64,000 nt of DNA from Marsupella aquatica (lineage: Eukaryota; Marchantiophyta), in contig OZ316891.1 of NCBI GenBank assembly GCA_973895155.1, positions 21,576,001 through 21,640,000 on the forward strand, written 5' to 3'. The position numbers were made by a program, and so were the translations under genes. Below are positions 19,311 through 32,566 of the stretch, piece after piece. The notes under the pieces are model-generated. The model had not been told where the DNA came from. It made no database searches and saw nothing but the letters and a program-made list of their open reading frames with translations. The stretch's first letter is position 1. Each line of letters opens with the position of its first letter.

Positions 19311-22300
19311 TGACAAAATGGTAGTATTGGTTTATGTTCTGGAAAACTTGGGCTGGAGTGGGCAGCAGCATCATGGACTGGGACGGGCAGTGTACAAGGC
19401 AATGGGGAGAGCATTAACTCGGCATAAATTTAACACGCGGTGTTGGAAGCTAAAGATAATTCCTCTGTTGCAATGTAAGGAATAATCTATACTGTTCAGT
19501 GTTGGGTTAGTGAACCTCACCAGATGTTCAATTTCTGCTATGATTAGTCTATAGTTGCACTAATCATCATCCCTGACACTAGCAAAGGCATGTCCCACTC
19601 TCACATAAAGTAATGCATGGCATTTGTCTGTTTCATCCAGTTATATTCCTTGCTTGAAAGAGCTATCAAAAATTCTGCTGAGCATCACCCAATTATTGAT
19701 CTATCTTCCATATTATGCCCGCTTTTGGTAGTGTGGCCCACATAAAGTCATTGGTAGTAATCCTTCCTAAAGTGTAGACCAGATCATTGCTCTTTTTCAC
19801 CTTGTGATTTATCAGGCGCACTGGTATGCCTGGCCAACTCTCACAAAACATTGTACATGGCATTCGTCTCTTTCATCCAGTTTTATTCCTTGCTTGGTCC
19901 ACCTCCAGAGTTCAGTTGGTCTACTGTAAAGACTCCCCTATTCCAAATCAATTTGGCTGTTTACTGCTTTCAGATTTCTTTTAAGAAAGCTTTTAACTTA
20001 CCTAGATTTCAAGAGAGTCTAATTCTTCTCTCAACAAACGCCTTCCATCAATATTTCTTCACGTAGAATTTGTTGAGCACGTTGGATGGTTTTGCTTACT
20101 GCTAAGAAACATTGCGGGATCTGTCTAGGGAGAAAAGTTTTTCTGATGACAACCATTCATCCTTTACAAGAAAATTATGAAGTCTTTCCTCTCCTGGCAA
20201 TAGATTTCTTATACACATGCTTTGTCCAGTAGTGGAACAATATAATTCAATACTACAATGGAGAGCTCAGGGAAGGCTCTAGAGAGTAATATAGTGTTCC
20301 AACTAGCTATGTTGGTTGGGCTTCAACTTGAGTTGCATTCTACTACTTGAGTCTACGCAGATTTTTGTCCATTGTCAACACTAACAGTTTTCATTTATGT
20401 CCTTATCTTTTCACTGCAGCATCACAACTCATGATACAGTTTTGTTTTGTTCTTTTCATATCATTTTAACTTTTGTCCACTATCCGAACATAGTCAATTT
20501 AAAGAGGGAGTAATATTAAAACCTCTTAGGCCCTTAAGTATATTAGGTTTAATATGCTATCACAGCATTAATATGGCTAAAATGTTAGGCATTTTCGCAT
20601 GTGTAGGCTTAAAATGTAACAATAGTTCCATCAAGTACTTGATTAAGGTTAGATGTGTCATTGTTATATTCAGTAGCAATACTTAGCTTGTGAATGGAAC
20701 CAAGGCTCATTGCTACAAATCCATCTAAGAAAAACATAGAGCTTAGTCTATGAAAACTTGGTGTGTAATGGGTTTAGAGTTCAATAAAACTTTCTTGTGT
20801 GTTGGATGGATGTAAACTGTGGTGAAATGAATCACACATCTCTTGTGTGTTTGTGAGTTGTTGTACATGTGCATGTTAGCTTTGAGTAACATTTGTTTTC
20901 TCAACAACATGTAGCACCTCAAAACTCAAGCTCTTGCTCTTATTTTTTGGAGCATCACAACAGCTTACTATGTACATCATTTATTGAGTTAACTTTTAAT
21001 TAGTTCGTGGACCCCCACCTGTTTTGATTGAGATTGAACAGTAGATAATTATTGATATAGATAAATGTGTTATACAGTATTGAGATTGAAAAGTAGGGAG
21101 ATATGTATTGGACAATGGGTGATGTAGAAAAATTGTGTTATGCAATGTGTGACGGTGAAGATATCTTTATTGGGACTACTCAATTTTTTTGCATGATACA
21201 TCATAGTGTTCTGAAAAATAAAATTCTGTACGACATGGAAACAACTATCATTTTTTTCCCACTGAATCACATGGCATTGAATTTCCGCTTGGATGTAGTG
21301 GCTTGAGTGGGTTCTTCCGTTGTTGTTTGGGCAGGGACATCCGATAGCAGGCCCTGGTCGCTGCTCCTCCTCAGTCTGTCGATCAGGGACTGAGATTGCT
21401 GATGTGTCAGCCCTACCAGCATATCAAGTGACATCTTAAAACCATGTCTCAATCTGGTCAGTTGCTCTAGATGAGCTCCCTTTGTGACTTGGATCGTGTA
21501 CTGTCCTTATGAATTGTTCGTGATTCTTCCTTGGTTTAGTGATTGGTTTCTCCTTCAAACTAATTCCTGAATTCCTTCTTCTTTCTGCTCGATCAGCATA
21601 TAGTCTCTTCGATTCCTTTCGGTGATTTTCGTTGTTCCCTTTTGCCTCGGTTCTTACTGGCTTGCTCTTTGGAGTCTCCGGGAGTTGGCGCTCATTCAAT
21701 TCACGAGTGACAATATTCTCAATTCTCCATCAGTTTCCACAATGTGATTGATCGTTTTCAATTTTCTCATTCTGTTTTGGTGTTGTCCTTATGTTATTCC
21801 TTTGTGAATTTGGACTGTTTCGAGAAGCACGAGCACATCATTTCTGATGCAGAGGAAGTTGACAGAAGTTTCTCTAATTCCATTCCCTACTGTTCATGTA
21901 CTGGTGTGAACCAACCATGTTACAAGTGGGGTAATGGAGGATGGTAGTCCTCTTGCTGCACCATTATGATCTCCATGTACCCCCTTCCAATGAATCCGAA
22001 GAAGCGAAGTTCAAGGCTGGTTGGACGCAAAATGAGCGTTGGTGCCTTTGTTTATAGCTCATATCTTTGTAAGTGGAACGTAGTCACGTAGACGAGGCCC
22101 TTATTGGACCCTGCTAAGCTTGCTTCTCTTTCATTTTCTCGTGCCTCATGCGTTGGACAATCTAACAGTAGCGAGAGACATCACCGAGTTAGGAACTGCA
22201 ATGATGACGCCATGGAAAGGAGCTCTGAGTGATCCAACATAGAATCATGTCCACTTCTTCCTTCGTGGCAACAGAAGGTCGAGAAAATTGTCACGATTAC

Positions 22301-22667
22301 TTTGTCATCAGATCAAATTGCCGAGAGAGATTTAGTTATTATTCAATTGAAACACAATTCAGAATGCGGGTGGGCAGCGGTTACTCAGGATAAAAAAATG
22401 GAAGGTGGGCCTCCTAATAATTGAACAGTTTGTTACCTAGGCTAAATAAAATAACTTTTTTTCAAATATTTTCCTCATTTTACCAAAATCATGCCACAGA
22501 CATGAATGTTGAAGCAATTTTATTTTGTAAACCAATCCGTACCTGTCTCAAATTTTGGAAGGGACCTCTAGTGGGGTCCTAATTAGTTTCTTTCCCAGAT
22601 TAACTCAAGTTCTACATAAGCCCAACCTGGCATTTTGGAAACAAACTGGGCTCAAAGCCCTCACTCA

Positions 22668-23040
22668 AGGGGCATTATATCACAAAACCTATCGTGGAGA
22701 AATTACTTCACTTCATGCTTTCACTCGTTGTAATTCTCAGGATATTTTAAGAGAAGAACATTGAAGATACTCGTCACCTAGTTTTAGTCACCTAGTTTTA
22801 CTACAACTAGTAAAAGCAAAATTTAGGGTTAAAAACTAGTAAGCATTATGGACAATAATAGCAACTCAAAATTCAAACTGAAGCTTGCATGCCCTGTCTA
22901 ATTACTGTATACATCATCTTGGGCTGAAGCACTCAATCCAGAGGCATTATATCACAAAATTCACTCATATCAAGGGGCGTTATATCCCTCACTTCACTAT
23001 AACCAGAGCAGCCATTAATCGAGGGCCTTATATCACATTG
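22668..23040. repeat. Interspersed GGCNTTATATCAC motif
   Basis: GGGGCATTATATCACAAAA, GAGGCATTATATCACAAAA, GGGGCGTTATATCCC and GGGCCTTATATCACA occur within 370 bp in the same orientation, with unrelated spacers. This looks like subterminal repeats of a small transposon, but no ends were found. Confidence 0.5.
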
Positions 23041-23282
23041 CTATGCGGAGCATCTCTGTTTCAGTTTTCCTAGTCCATTTTTATCTGGTTATTATTTTAA
23101 TTTTAATTTCACCTATGAGGGTTGTCTTTTTTGTTATTCCATCAGTTTTTAATTTATCTGAGACCCCCCCTAATATGTTATTTGTTATTCCAAAATTCTT
23201 CCTTTTCCTATTTTGCTCTTGTCCTTATTTCCACAGTTTTTATTTTTCTCTTGAAAATACTCGACATAAAATCATTCTTGCT

Positions 23283-23352
23283 TGCCAGGCTCGAACCCCT
23301 ACCCACCCCATCCAGAAGGCCACCACCATTGAGCTATGCTATTATGCTGCCA
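23283..23352 (-). repeat. Degenerate tRNA-like (SINE-type) sequence
   Basis: On the minus strand TAGCTCAATGG (A-box like, 23327-23337) precedes GGGTTCGAGC (B-box like, 23289-23298) with tRNA-like spacing. No foldable tRNA with an anticodon is apparent. It is probably the head of a tRNA-derived SINE or a tRNA relic. Confidence 0.4.
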
Positions 23353-24751
23353 TCAAATTTCTGACATGATATTTATTACTTAATGCTTTTATAAATTCTA
23401 TGGCCTGTACCACGCAGGCTGTCCAAGATTGCTTAGCTCTCGTTCTTCACAATAACTTTACAATAAATTATTTTCTGTATTTCATTCAAGCGATACTTTA
23501 ATAAATCAAATACCACATGAGAATATTATTTTTACATAAATTTCAATAAATTAAGATAACAAAGTGTTAGAATTAGAACTGTTTAGCTATATCACAAAAT
23601 TCTCTCTAACTATGATGTTATTCGATACAAAAACACCTATACCGTGAATTCTTCGTTTCAATGGTGTACATTTGAAATTCTGAGCTCAATTACAATGTAC
23701 AGCACATAGACCAAAATACAATAACCAAAACTGAACTTGACATAGAACTCGTGTTAAGAGGTTACTCGTGGGAATCTTTGTTTCAATGGTGTGAGTTCTG
23801 AATTTTGTTGGGCTCAATCAAATGTACAGAACATGAAGTAAAACAAGTTACAACAGAAACCTGAGCTTAAAATGAAAGCCGTATTAAGAGGAAAGGCGTT
23901 GTGCTGAAAATAGCCAATATGGGACGGAGAGAAGCAATGCAAAGAGATGTAATCCAATGGTTTCAATAATTACGGATCTCTCCCTAGGCTTCCGTTTTTA
24001 TAAGAGAACATTGATATTGATTTTACAAGCATAAAGGGCTGCTGACAAATGGACCCAAGAAGGAGCTTCAGGTTAAATGAACTCACAATTTTATTTGACC
24101 ATGTACATCTATCTGATAAAGACCTATTGAAAGCCAAGATAACGCCTGAGGACTCAGGGGGCATACTTGAGGTTGGGGGTAAAATTGGAAACAGTCGCAG
24201 TGGCACTCCCCATCTGTTTATGAGCAAAGCTTGGGCATTCAGGCTAGAACATAAAAACTCAACTCTGCACATTCGATCAACAGACAAGAGTCCCTAAAGG
24301 ATATCTTGTGAAGGAATGCTTTCTAAGAAAAAGCAAAAAGAAAAACTCAGGCGAACACCCTCCTCCAACCTATCACCCTCCTCCAACCTATCACCTCTTA
24401 TATAGAGACTCAGAATTTGGATTGTCATTCAGCGGTAGGATCTCCAGTTGAGGCTGAAGCCAAAGTTTGGGATCACTTTCTATACAAATCCTAAAGTGAT
24501 CTATCATTTCCCCGGATGACGCTATCTGAGAACAATTTTCAACAGTCAGAGGAATGAGGATAATTGCTACTGGATGACAGGTATTCGTGGGCAATAGTTC
24601 AGAAGCACTGCTCTCCAGTTAAAGATCAGCGAAGGCTCCACGCTGCAATACATCTTGACGATGATTTTTCCGAGCATGCTGATACAGGATTTGGCACTAA
24701 TGTTTGTCCTTCCCATGGGGTATTGATACCTTTCAAAGGCCAGGGTATCAA

Positions 24752-27186
24752 TCAAGCTCCTGCAGCCAGGAGTGCTTGAAGATCCCTTCTCTTCTTGTCA
24801 AGATCCTGCACACATTGAATACATTAAGAACAGCATAAAATTGCTACACTGAAAAAAGGGACGAGAGCTGCAACATTTAAATGTCGGCAACCTCTAGAAG
24901 TTGACTGCTTAGACAAAGAACGTTGAACGCTTTATCACCTCGAGGTCTTTGACAGCTTGCTCTCGCCACTGTTTCTTCTGTATGCGCCTGCGCTTGAGTT
25001 TCCTCATGCAAAAGAGTCCCTAATCCAAATGCCAAATATTGGAAACGATTAATATCAAACAGTCAGCGTCTCTTGGAACCAAGGATTCGCTAAATATCCA
25101 TGCCCACGTTGAAGGACGTTGCCTGAAGTCAGAATTCGCAGTGCAGCAAACTGTGACCAAAATCCAAAATAACTGTAATAACAGGTAATGAACTTTCCCG
25201 ATTTAATCTAAAGTCTGCGAGGTGTAGGAGTTCACCGCAAGAGAGTAGATGATACCACAGCCGAGTAGCATAAAGGCGGCAACGTTATGCATTACGACCT
25301 CAAATCGAACTTCCCAGCTGGCACCTGATAGTGCCTTGGTCAAGACTGCAACACTGATAACACAAAGTACTCCTTCAGAATGACAAGCAAGTCAATAGTT
25401 ACGAGTTAAACCCTGCTATGAAGCAAAAATACCCAATGATAATATCAGTTTCGATAACTAAGCAGAGGCAAGAATTAAAAAAGGTGATTACTAAAGAGTA
25501 AAACTTTGTTACAACAACATTGGCCCACACGAAGTCCAAAGCATCCCAGAACTGAAGATTAAAGGAAAAAATACTAAGTAGCTGATAAAATGGAGTGTCC
25601 TACAAAGGGAACAGAACTTACAAGATTTGAAGCATCCCTCGGCCAAACCAGTACTCCAAATACTGCATCCACGAAATGAAGATATCACCACTTTGTTCAA
25701 AAAGTACATCCAGTGCAGAGAACGATGACTCACGTGAGCAGTAGCAGGTACCTATTAAACGTTCCACAAGAATGTTGCAACGAATGATTTTCATGTGCAG
25801 TAAGTGATACATGGATGGGGTGCACACTTACCGGCCAGTGGCGGAAGAGCCATTCCCATTCCGTCTCTGCGATAGCAATAAAGCCAGCAAAAATAACTGT
25901 GTAGACTCGTAGGACGGCCACGAAAATCTGTCACAAAATTCCGCGACACTTATCATTCAGTTACGTGTGTCAAGCCATATCTCAGAGCAATGCATCACTA
26001 GGGCTTGCAAATTCCAAACTCCCTTCCTCTCGCCTGCTAGAATCCGTAGTTTTAGGTTAGGTTCCCTGGTCTCGCCCATGATCAGAGCTAGGTGCCTCCG
26101 TGGTGGTCCTGGGATGGCACTCATGTCATCCATTTAAATGAATGAAGTAATTGCCTTAATCCCTGCCTTCTGCTCAGATAAAGTTTTTTTTATCCTTTCT
26201 CCCATACATGCTTAAACAAACGAAGACTTTGTTTCCCTGCCCAATGACAGGTTGATGGTTTGGGTGAATGAATGCTTCCTGTAATATCTAAGGTAACAAT
26301 AGGAAGAACATGGTTTAGCTTCCCGCTAGAATCTCGTCTATTTTCATCGCTGACTTAGTCCCATCCGTTCGGGGGTTGAAAGCAGGTTTTACAGGATAAG
26401 AGGGTTCAGTAAGTTCCCAGCCTCCATAAAGTTAATTCTGTCTCAATTCAGCGTCCTCTGTTTCCCCTCTTGCTGATCGCTTAGCCCCATTATATGGGAG
26501 AGAAGTCTAGACGAGTGGGAAGAAAGTAACTAAAGCATTTTCAAGGGGGAGCTTTTACACCTTCTTGCGTATGACAGCAGTTACTTACGACAGTGTACAA
26601 TGAGTGCTTCCAAGCTTTTAAGACCTCTGTCTTGAACCTTACTTTCAGGCAGTAGATTGTCGCTATGAGCTAGTTAGTTTCAGTTCCGAGGGATGCTCAG
26701 TCTGTTCGAAAACAGAGAACATAACGCAACCCAATGCGCTATCTAGTAGTCGTGAGACCCCTCTTTTACCCGGTTCAGCACATCGGAGAAAGTTCAATCC
26801 GTTCATTGACAAAAAGTCCATGACTTGAGGGTTTTTTGTGGTGCTAGAACGAATGCATGTCCGGACGAAGAGGAATAAACTAACGGAGCAGAGAGGAAGA
26901 GGAAGAGGGAGAGAGAGACGAAGATACGCACCTTCACCTGCCATCTGAAGGAGCGCAAGAGCGAAACCAAGTTGACGACCAAGCACAGAATGGCGGCAAT
27001 AGCCGTGAGGATTGTCAGGGACCTGAACATGATCAGGGCCAAGTCCATATCTGCGTCCCGTTCCCTGTCGTCAGGATCTCGCACCTGCTGGTACTCCCCC
27101 CGGTTGTGCACATCCACCGCTCTGTGGTCCGGTGGTGGTGCCTCATGGTGCTGCGGATCTGAATTCTCCCCTTTAGCTCCCGCCAT
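24752..27186 (-). CDS. TVP15-like / COPI-associated small Golgi membrane protein (6 exons)
   Basis: Exons on the minus strand: 27186-26932, 25927-25832, 25662-25622, 25353-25236, 25019-24939 and 24805-24752 (TGA at 24754-24752). All joins keep the frame at GT-AG borders and give 214 residues. A 50-residue polar, charged N-terminus is followed by about four hydrophobic segments (residues ~50-75, 86-105, 128-145, 152-172). The conserved-looking block ETEWEWLFRHWP joins YLEYWFGRGMLQIF. The tail is basic and then coiled (KLKRRRIQKKQWREQAVKDL, then DLDKKRRDLQALL). This pattern fits plant homologues of yeast TVP15/COPI-associated proteins, small membrane proteins of the late Golgi with no enzymatic role known. 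The N-terminal ATG opens the longest coherent frame. Exon structure is strong; family naming is moderate. Confidence 0.75.
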
Positions 27187-27248
27187 GGTTATTGCCTTCT
27201 CCTCCCCTTCGTTCCGTCACGAGTTCTCACGCCAAACTGATCCACCCC

Positions 27249-27530
27249 AATGCTCAGCTCAAACCCAACAATCTTCCGTCCTTGTCAAGTACCTAAAATC
27301 GCTCAAATCATCGTCAAGCAGAAGCACACGAATACTCAGTACAAACCCGACAGTCTTTCGTCCCTGTCTAGTCACCTAAATCGCTCAAACGAAAGCACAA
27401 CAAATCTCAGCACAAACTCAACAATCTTCCGTCTCTAACACTCCAACGGTCATCAACCGACGGCACAACAGCGATCAGCACGAACGCAACAATCTTCGGT
27501 CTCTATCTAGCACCCGAATTGCTCGAAGGA
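27249..27530. repeat. Four ~70-bp tandem repeats just upstream of the TVP15-like gene
   Basis: The unit pattern is CTCAGCACAAACYCAACAAT, CTTCCGTCTCT, a TCTAGYCACC-like block and TCGCTCAAA, repeated four times with 70-80% visual identity. It lies 60-340 bp upstream of the start codon, in the probable 5' UTR or core promoter. Confidence 0.8.
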
Positions 27531-27539
27531 TGGGGTCTA

Positions 27540-30500
27540 ATCACCGTAATGTTGGGCCTTCACCGTTTTGCCCAGAACTCAATCAAAGACATCTCTCAGC
27601 TCGAAGTCCCAAACCACTTCTTCGGACTTCGTTCGTGTACGGGAAGTGGTCGGCATTTTGGGAAAATGCACGTATCTCATATTTTGGTGTTTTTACTATG
27701 ATTTACTTTTGTTTTTTATTACAGAATAAATTTCAGCAGCATTACATGTCATTCTGAGAATGATGACCCCATTGCGAGAGTAGATAAAACATTGATGTAT
27801 TAATGTATACTAGTAGCCCAATGCAGTGACTTATAGAGTATTCTGGTGATGTTAACCATAACTCAAATGGCCAAGTAGAGAAGGTGAAGGGAGTCTGCTG
27901 AATGTGCCTGGTAATTGGATTTCTAGAAGAGTGTGAGTAATTGGATAAGCCTGGTAATTGGATTTCAAGAAGTGTGTGAAAGAGGGGGAAAGGGATGGGT
28001 TGGGTGTGGAAAGGTGCATTGGGGCACCTTTAGGCCCATTCATGATTAAGGAAAAATTCACCTTATTCAAACATTGAGAGAGCTTCCCATCAAAATAGTG
28101 TCTCAAAGTTTCAGAGTTGTGGATGATGGGTTTTGGCCACAAACAAAAGGTCATAGCTTTTTCACAGAGTTATGTAAACGTTTGTTCATGTTACATGCCT
28201 CTACAATGACTCGTGGTGACATGTGACCAATCATTAGGGTAAAACATTATGGATTATGAATTTGGTAGTCCATAACTTTTTTTGTTTGTAACCTCAACTA
28301 CTAAAATAAAGGCCCCTCAAATTTTGAGATTTGAGACCCCGTATTGACACTTTGTAAATGAACCATGAGAAAGAGGTATAGGGAGCCCTTCTCATGCGTA
28401 CCCACTGGTCTATTGGGTTAGTTGTGTGTAAAATGTGATCAACGGGTTTTGCAAGTCCCTGAGTGCATTATGATAAACTTAGAGTATTAGTACATTTTTC
28501 AGAATTTTTCTTACAAACACAAAAGTATCCATGGACCTTCACATTTTTGCCAAGATGCTCAGATGCAAAACTGATTTTTCTGCTCAGATGGTACACATGA
28601 TGGACGAGAGTGATATGTGACAGAAAACAAGACATCTTTGAATTCTTAGATCTCTCAATGCTTAATGAGCTTAATGAGAGTTTGCATACTTGTTGGAACC
28701 GTCCTCTTCTGATGAACCCCAAAATAGTTTATTCCTTTGCATATCGAGGCAGAATGGAAAGTCAATATTTTCTTGTAAAAGCCTATAGGAGGTGGGATGA
28801 GTATGAGCCGGTGACAGTGTAAAGGGTGTCACAATACATGGGGATTGTATCTTTCACAAGCTTGTTCCACCCGGGCTCAATAGACTTGTACTATAACTAC
28901 GCAAGACTACCCCTTTGAAAACATTATTCATTTAATTCTCTGTGAATTTAGCAAATAACAAAGCCACCAATCATGTCATAGATGAAGGCCCATATATGGG
29001 GATGGTTCCAATCCTGTGTTCCAAGTGTGGTTTCTGTTATTCAGTAGTTTACATTGTCAATGAAGTCATCAAACCAAATAAATTAAAAGTAGATATTAAT
29101 TACTTATTAATTAAGGTGCATCAGTTTGAAGCATATGTCTTATCCAAAGTCTACGGACTCAATGATTTTTTGTCAATTTATGCTAATTTTGACTATATTT
29201 TCAGATCATGTCAGCCAATTTCTCTAAAAGCCTAAGAGCCTATTAGCCAAAATCTATTGGCTCCTTAAATTTACGGATATCCAATAATTATTCACAGGAA
29301 ATTCTAATAAAAAGTATTTCTCGTATTTTAATACTTCCCATCTATAAATTCGTTTTGAGCGGAAAGTTTGCAGAGAGGCCAAAATAATAAGATAAGGTGT
29401 TTGGAATCTAGCTTCGGCTGAAATATTTAGGCGCGAACAGGATAGATGCTGACATAACGCCAGCTAAGGCCACGGCTCTCCAACAAAGATACGACACGTG
29501 CAGATCCCTTCCAACACGTGTCAGCACTTGGCAGTACTCTCATGGCAGATGCACAGTGTCTACGTAATGTCCTAGCATAGAAAAAGATTGGAAACCTGCC
29601 AATTGTACATAACTAGGCACATTTTAAGGAGTTCAGATCTCCACACGTTTCACTCAAGTCTAAGAGATACCTTACACGTGGGCTCCCCCAATTTGCTGCA
29701 CCTGCCAATAACCAGCCTAAGTTTACTGGGGCTGATTTGGCATGATAGCAGCTTTAGCTTGACGTTTGATGAAATTTAAATCTTTTGTAATTAATTGTTT
29801 CGATTTGTGAGTCATAAGAACATCACCAAGCCAGGGTATATTGGTCACATCAAATACCAGTCAAAGAGTTGTTTAATCACTATATGTGATTATCATGGCC
29901 AACCAGCTCCAATCTTTTTTCAATGTTTATTATGTTCCTTTTTGGGAGTCATAAGAACATCACCGACCCACGGGATGTTGGTCAGTTGGTACATTACCCA
30001 GTCAAATAGTTGTTTAATTACTAACTTAAAGCCCAAATGGACATGCACGTTGTGTGTGAAGCCCTCCCTGGTGGATAAAACAACATATGTTTGGATGTTG
30101 GTTTTTTCATTTCTGTTAAAAAAATACATTGTTAGTAACCAAATTATCACTTTTGTCCAAAAAACTTCCCTTACTAACTCTGTCACCACTTCTATCTTAA
30201 AGATACTTTGTGTGTGACCAAAGTACTTTAATTGAGAGATTTGTTTCATTCTCCCAATACTATTTACATAGTTACTCTAACCATTTTTCATAGAGTCTAA
30301 TAATAAAAGTAAAATATGGACTACATTTAGGTCCTTATATACTTATCTTATGTGGCCTTCATGGTAGATGACACTTTGAGTAGATAGAGTGCTTCACATT
30401 TTACTCATACCACCTCAAGTAGTTTGCTCGATGATAAACATCAAATGAACTTACAAAACAAGTCCTGGTTGGACTGAGCACGTGAACATGGGGTCTCCAA

Positions 30501-32566
30501 TGGACTTTATATACGTGACAGTAAAATGAAGTTACACAAATGCATGATCGTATGCATAAGGGTTGTGTGGATGGACAGTGAGTTTCTGTCAACTATAATT
30601 ATTTAGGAATCAGTTAATGAGGCCAAATTTGCAATCTAACCTACTCAAATGGCAATTTTGGCACTCAGGTCCACAGCCAATGCCTCGCCCATTGCTTTTT
30701 AGGCCTAGCAAAAACATTACTAGATGGACTCCATCCACAAGTAGTCCAGTCCCTTACTGCACTTTTAATGCGACGCAGTATGAGGCCGTCTCAAACCCAG
30801 ACCTTAACAAGTTAAGGCCCTTCCGTACCCCAAGTGTTACGGGAGCTCCCAAAGGAACCCCACGGGCAAAGTCCGACTTAAGTCATTACCTTAACCATAG
30901 TCCGTTAATATTGGCGCAAATACTATGTTGGACTGTAGTGCACAACGTCCAACTAGTCCAACTATTTGACTGTGAGCATAACCTGCAATTTGTGAGCTCT
31001 AGAGTGCCATCTTTTCAAGCAAGAAGTCAGTAATATTGTTTGACCCTTGCAATTAAGGTTGCGGGTGCATGCAAATTTTTCCTGAATTTCTGATTGATCA
31101 TCGTCGTGACATTGTCATTGTATGGTTTGTGCTTTGGGATCAATGAGTGAGGGTGGCAACCTTGTATCAAATGCCAGTATTGTCTAACTCAGTGATCTCT
31201 GCCGACATGGACAGGTTCTGAAAGAGGTCATTGACATGGACTCCTTCCTCATTGTATATCGAAGACCTCATCGACATTGACATTACCAAACAACTGAACA
31301 GGGTCACCTTTTTGGGGTTTAGGGTTTACAATTTATAATTTAGGAAGTGACTGTTTTATGTGACCGACATCATGTATCCGTTGTCCTGGTGGGTTTAGGG
31401 TTTAGTTTGGACAGGGTCACATTAGGAGGGTAGAGCATCGGCCTGTTTTCAGATTAGGCATGTTGCTTTGTTAGAAACTATGGATCTTGGTGCACTCAGA
31501 TGTGAGCTACGTACTGATCGATAGGACACAACAAAAGCTTAGATTGGAATTGCATACGCTTTTGGCTACTAAGGAACAAGACCGTGCTTGCATTTGAAAT
31601 CCTCGTTATCCCCTACAATGTCACCCTCTAGTGAGTAACTTGAATCCAACATTGCCTGATGATCTTGTGGACTTGCACATCTGGCCCCGGATTCGATCAA
31701 TGCTCAAAGGTGTCGCGGTTTTGGATCCAATTCAGGATTGTCATCATCTAGTCTTTTCCTGACAGTGCAATCAATTGCTCATATTAATAGGAAATGGAGA
31801 CATTTGATAACAAACTCCATACTATGGGGTGCAATGATTACAATTTAATATTTTGTCATAGTCTAAGATGGGCTAGAGTGACCCCCTTGTTCTTTCAAGA
31901 TTTAGTGAGAGCGTTCCCATCGATCGATGTTTGGAATCGGTTGTCTCAAAGTATCTTAAATAAAAGGATCGATTCGTGGTTATTATGTGCTTTGGAGAAA
32001 GTGGACTGCTACCTCTCAATCTATGGTGTTGAGCAAGAGCAAGTAGAGTCTTGGAAAAGGACTTGTGTTGATAACTAGTACATTGAACACAAGTAAGACA
32101 TGATAATGGTCGTCCTGTCAATCGTGACCATTTTTAGCTACATTGACTAAGCACAAATGTGAAAGTTGTTTGCCCACATCAAATGCCATCTCAGATACCA
32201 GCTGATGTTATTGGCTTGCATTAGTTTTTTTTATAAAATTAGATTGATTTAGTGTCACCTAATCCTAATTTTAGCATAATAGAACAATTTTGTACAATAA
32301 ATTTTGAATAATAAATTTTGAATAATAAAAATTTTGACGTCATTTGAGCATAATCTTAGTGAGGTGTACGTTCTTGTTATGTCAGCAACCTCTTTGACAT
32401 ACAAAGTAGTACACAATTCTCCTTGTCTTGGAGAGGTCATTTAGCATCACTTTGTCCTTCAATTTTGCCATGATCAACCAATTTTGTATGATAATTTATG
32501 AATAATAAAATATTTGATATCATCAATACCTATGAAACAATCTCTCCTCGTGAAGTCAGCGAGGTT
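27540..32566. other. Intergenic; no gene recognised
   Basis: AT-rich with short frames only. A Helitron-3'-end-like motif sits at 27810. A ~70-bp duplication (CCTGGTAATTGGATTTC..) lies at 27.90-27.98 kb. A ~138-bp spaced duplication beginning GAGTCATAAGAACATCACC occurs at 29.81 and 29.95 kb. Telomere-like GGGTTTAGGGTTTA occurs at ~31.32 and ~31.39 kb. A 138-codon plus-strand frame at 30.62 kb has no recognisable domain and is not called. Confidence 0.5.
27810..27827 (-). other. Possible Helitron 3' end
   Basis: The minus strand reads GCATTGGGCTACTAG followed by T. It shares ATTGGGCTAC with the left terminus of the inverted-arm element at 56395 and ends in CTAG before T. No coding remnant or minisatellite follows it inward, so this is a weak call. 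Confidence 0.3.

Larger units (their letters stand above)
19311..24390. other. Intergenic; no gene recognised
   Basis: The Helitron 5' part probably continues some way right of 19.3 kb but I cannot see its end. A phrase CATGGCATTYGTCT, TTTCATCCAGTT, TATTCCTTGCTTG occurs at ~19.62 and ~19.86 kb. Minus-strand frames at 21.27-21.70 kb encode a basic, low-complexity peptide that I do not recognise. A repeated motif at 22.67-23.04 kb and a tRNA-like piece at 23.3 kb are listed separately. Confidence 0.5.

Noticed and set aside
23283-23352. Functional tRNA gene
   Set aside because: No cloverleaf or anticodon arm can be drawn around the A-box and B-box like segments.
30617-31033. 138-codon plus-strand ORF
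   Set aside because: No domain, no codon or splice support, and it lies in decayed intergenic DNA.
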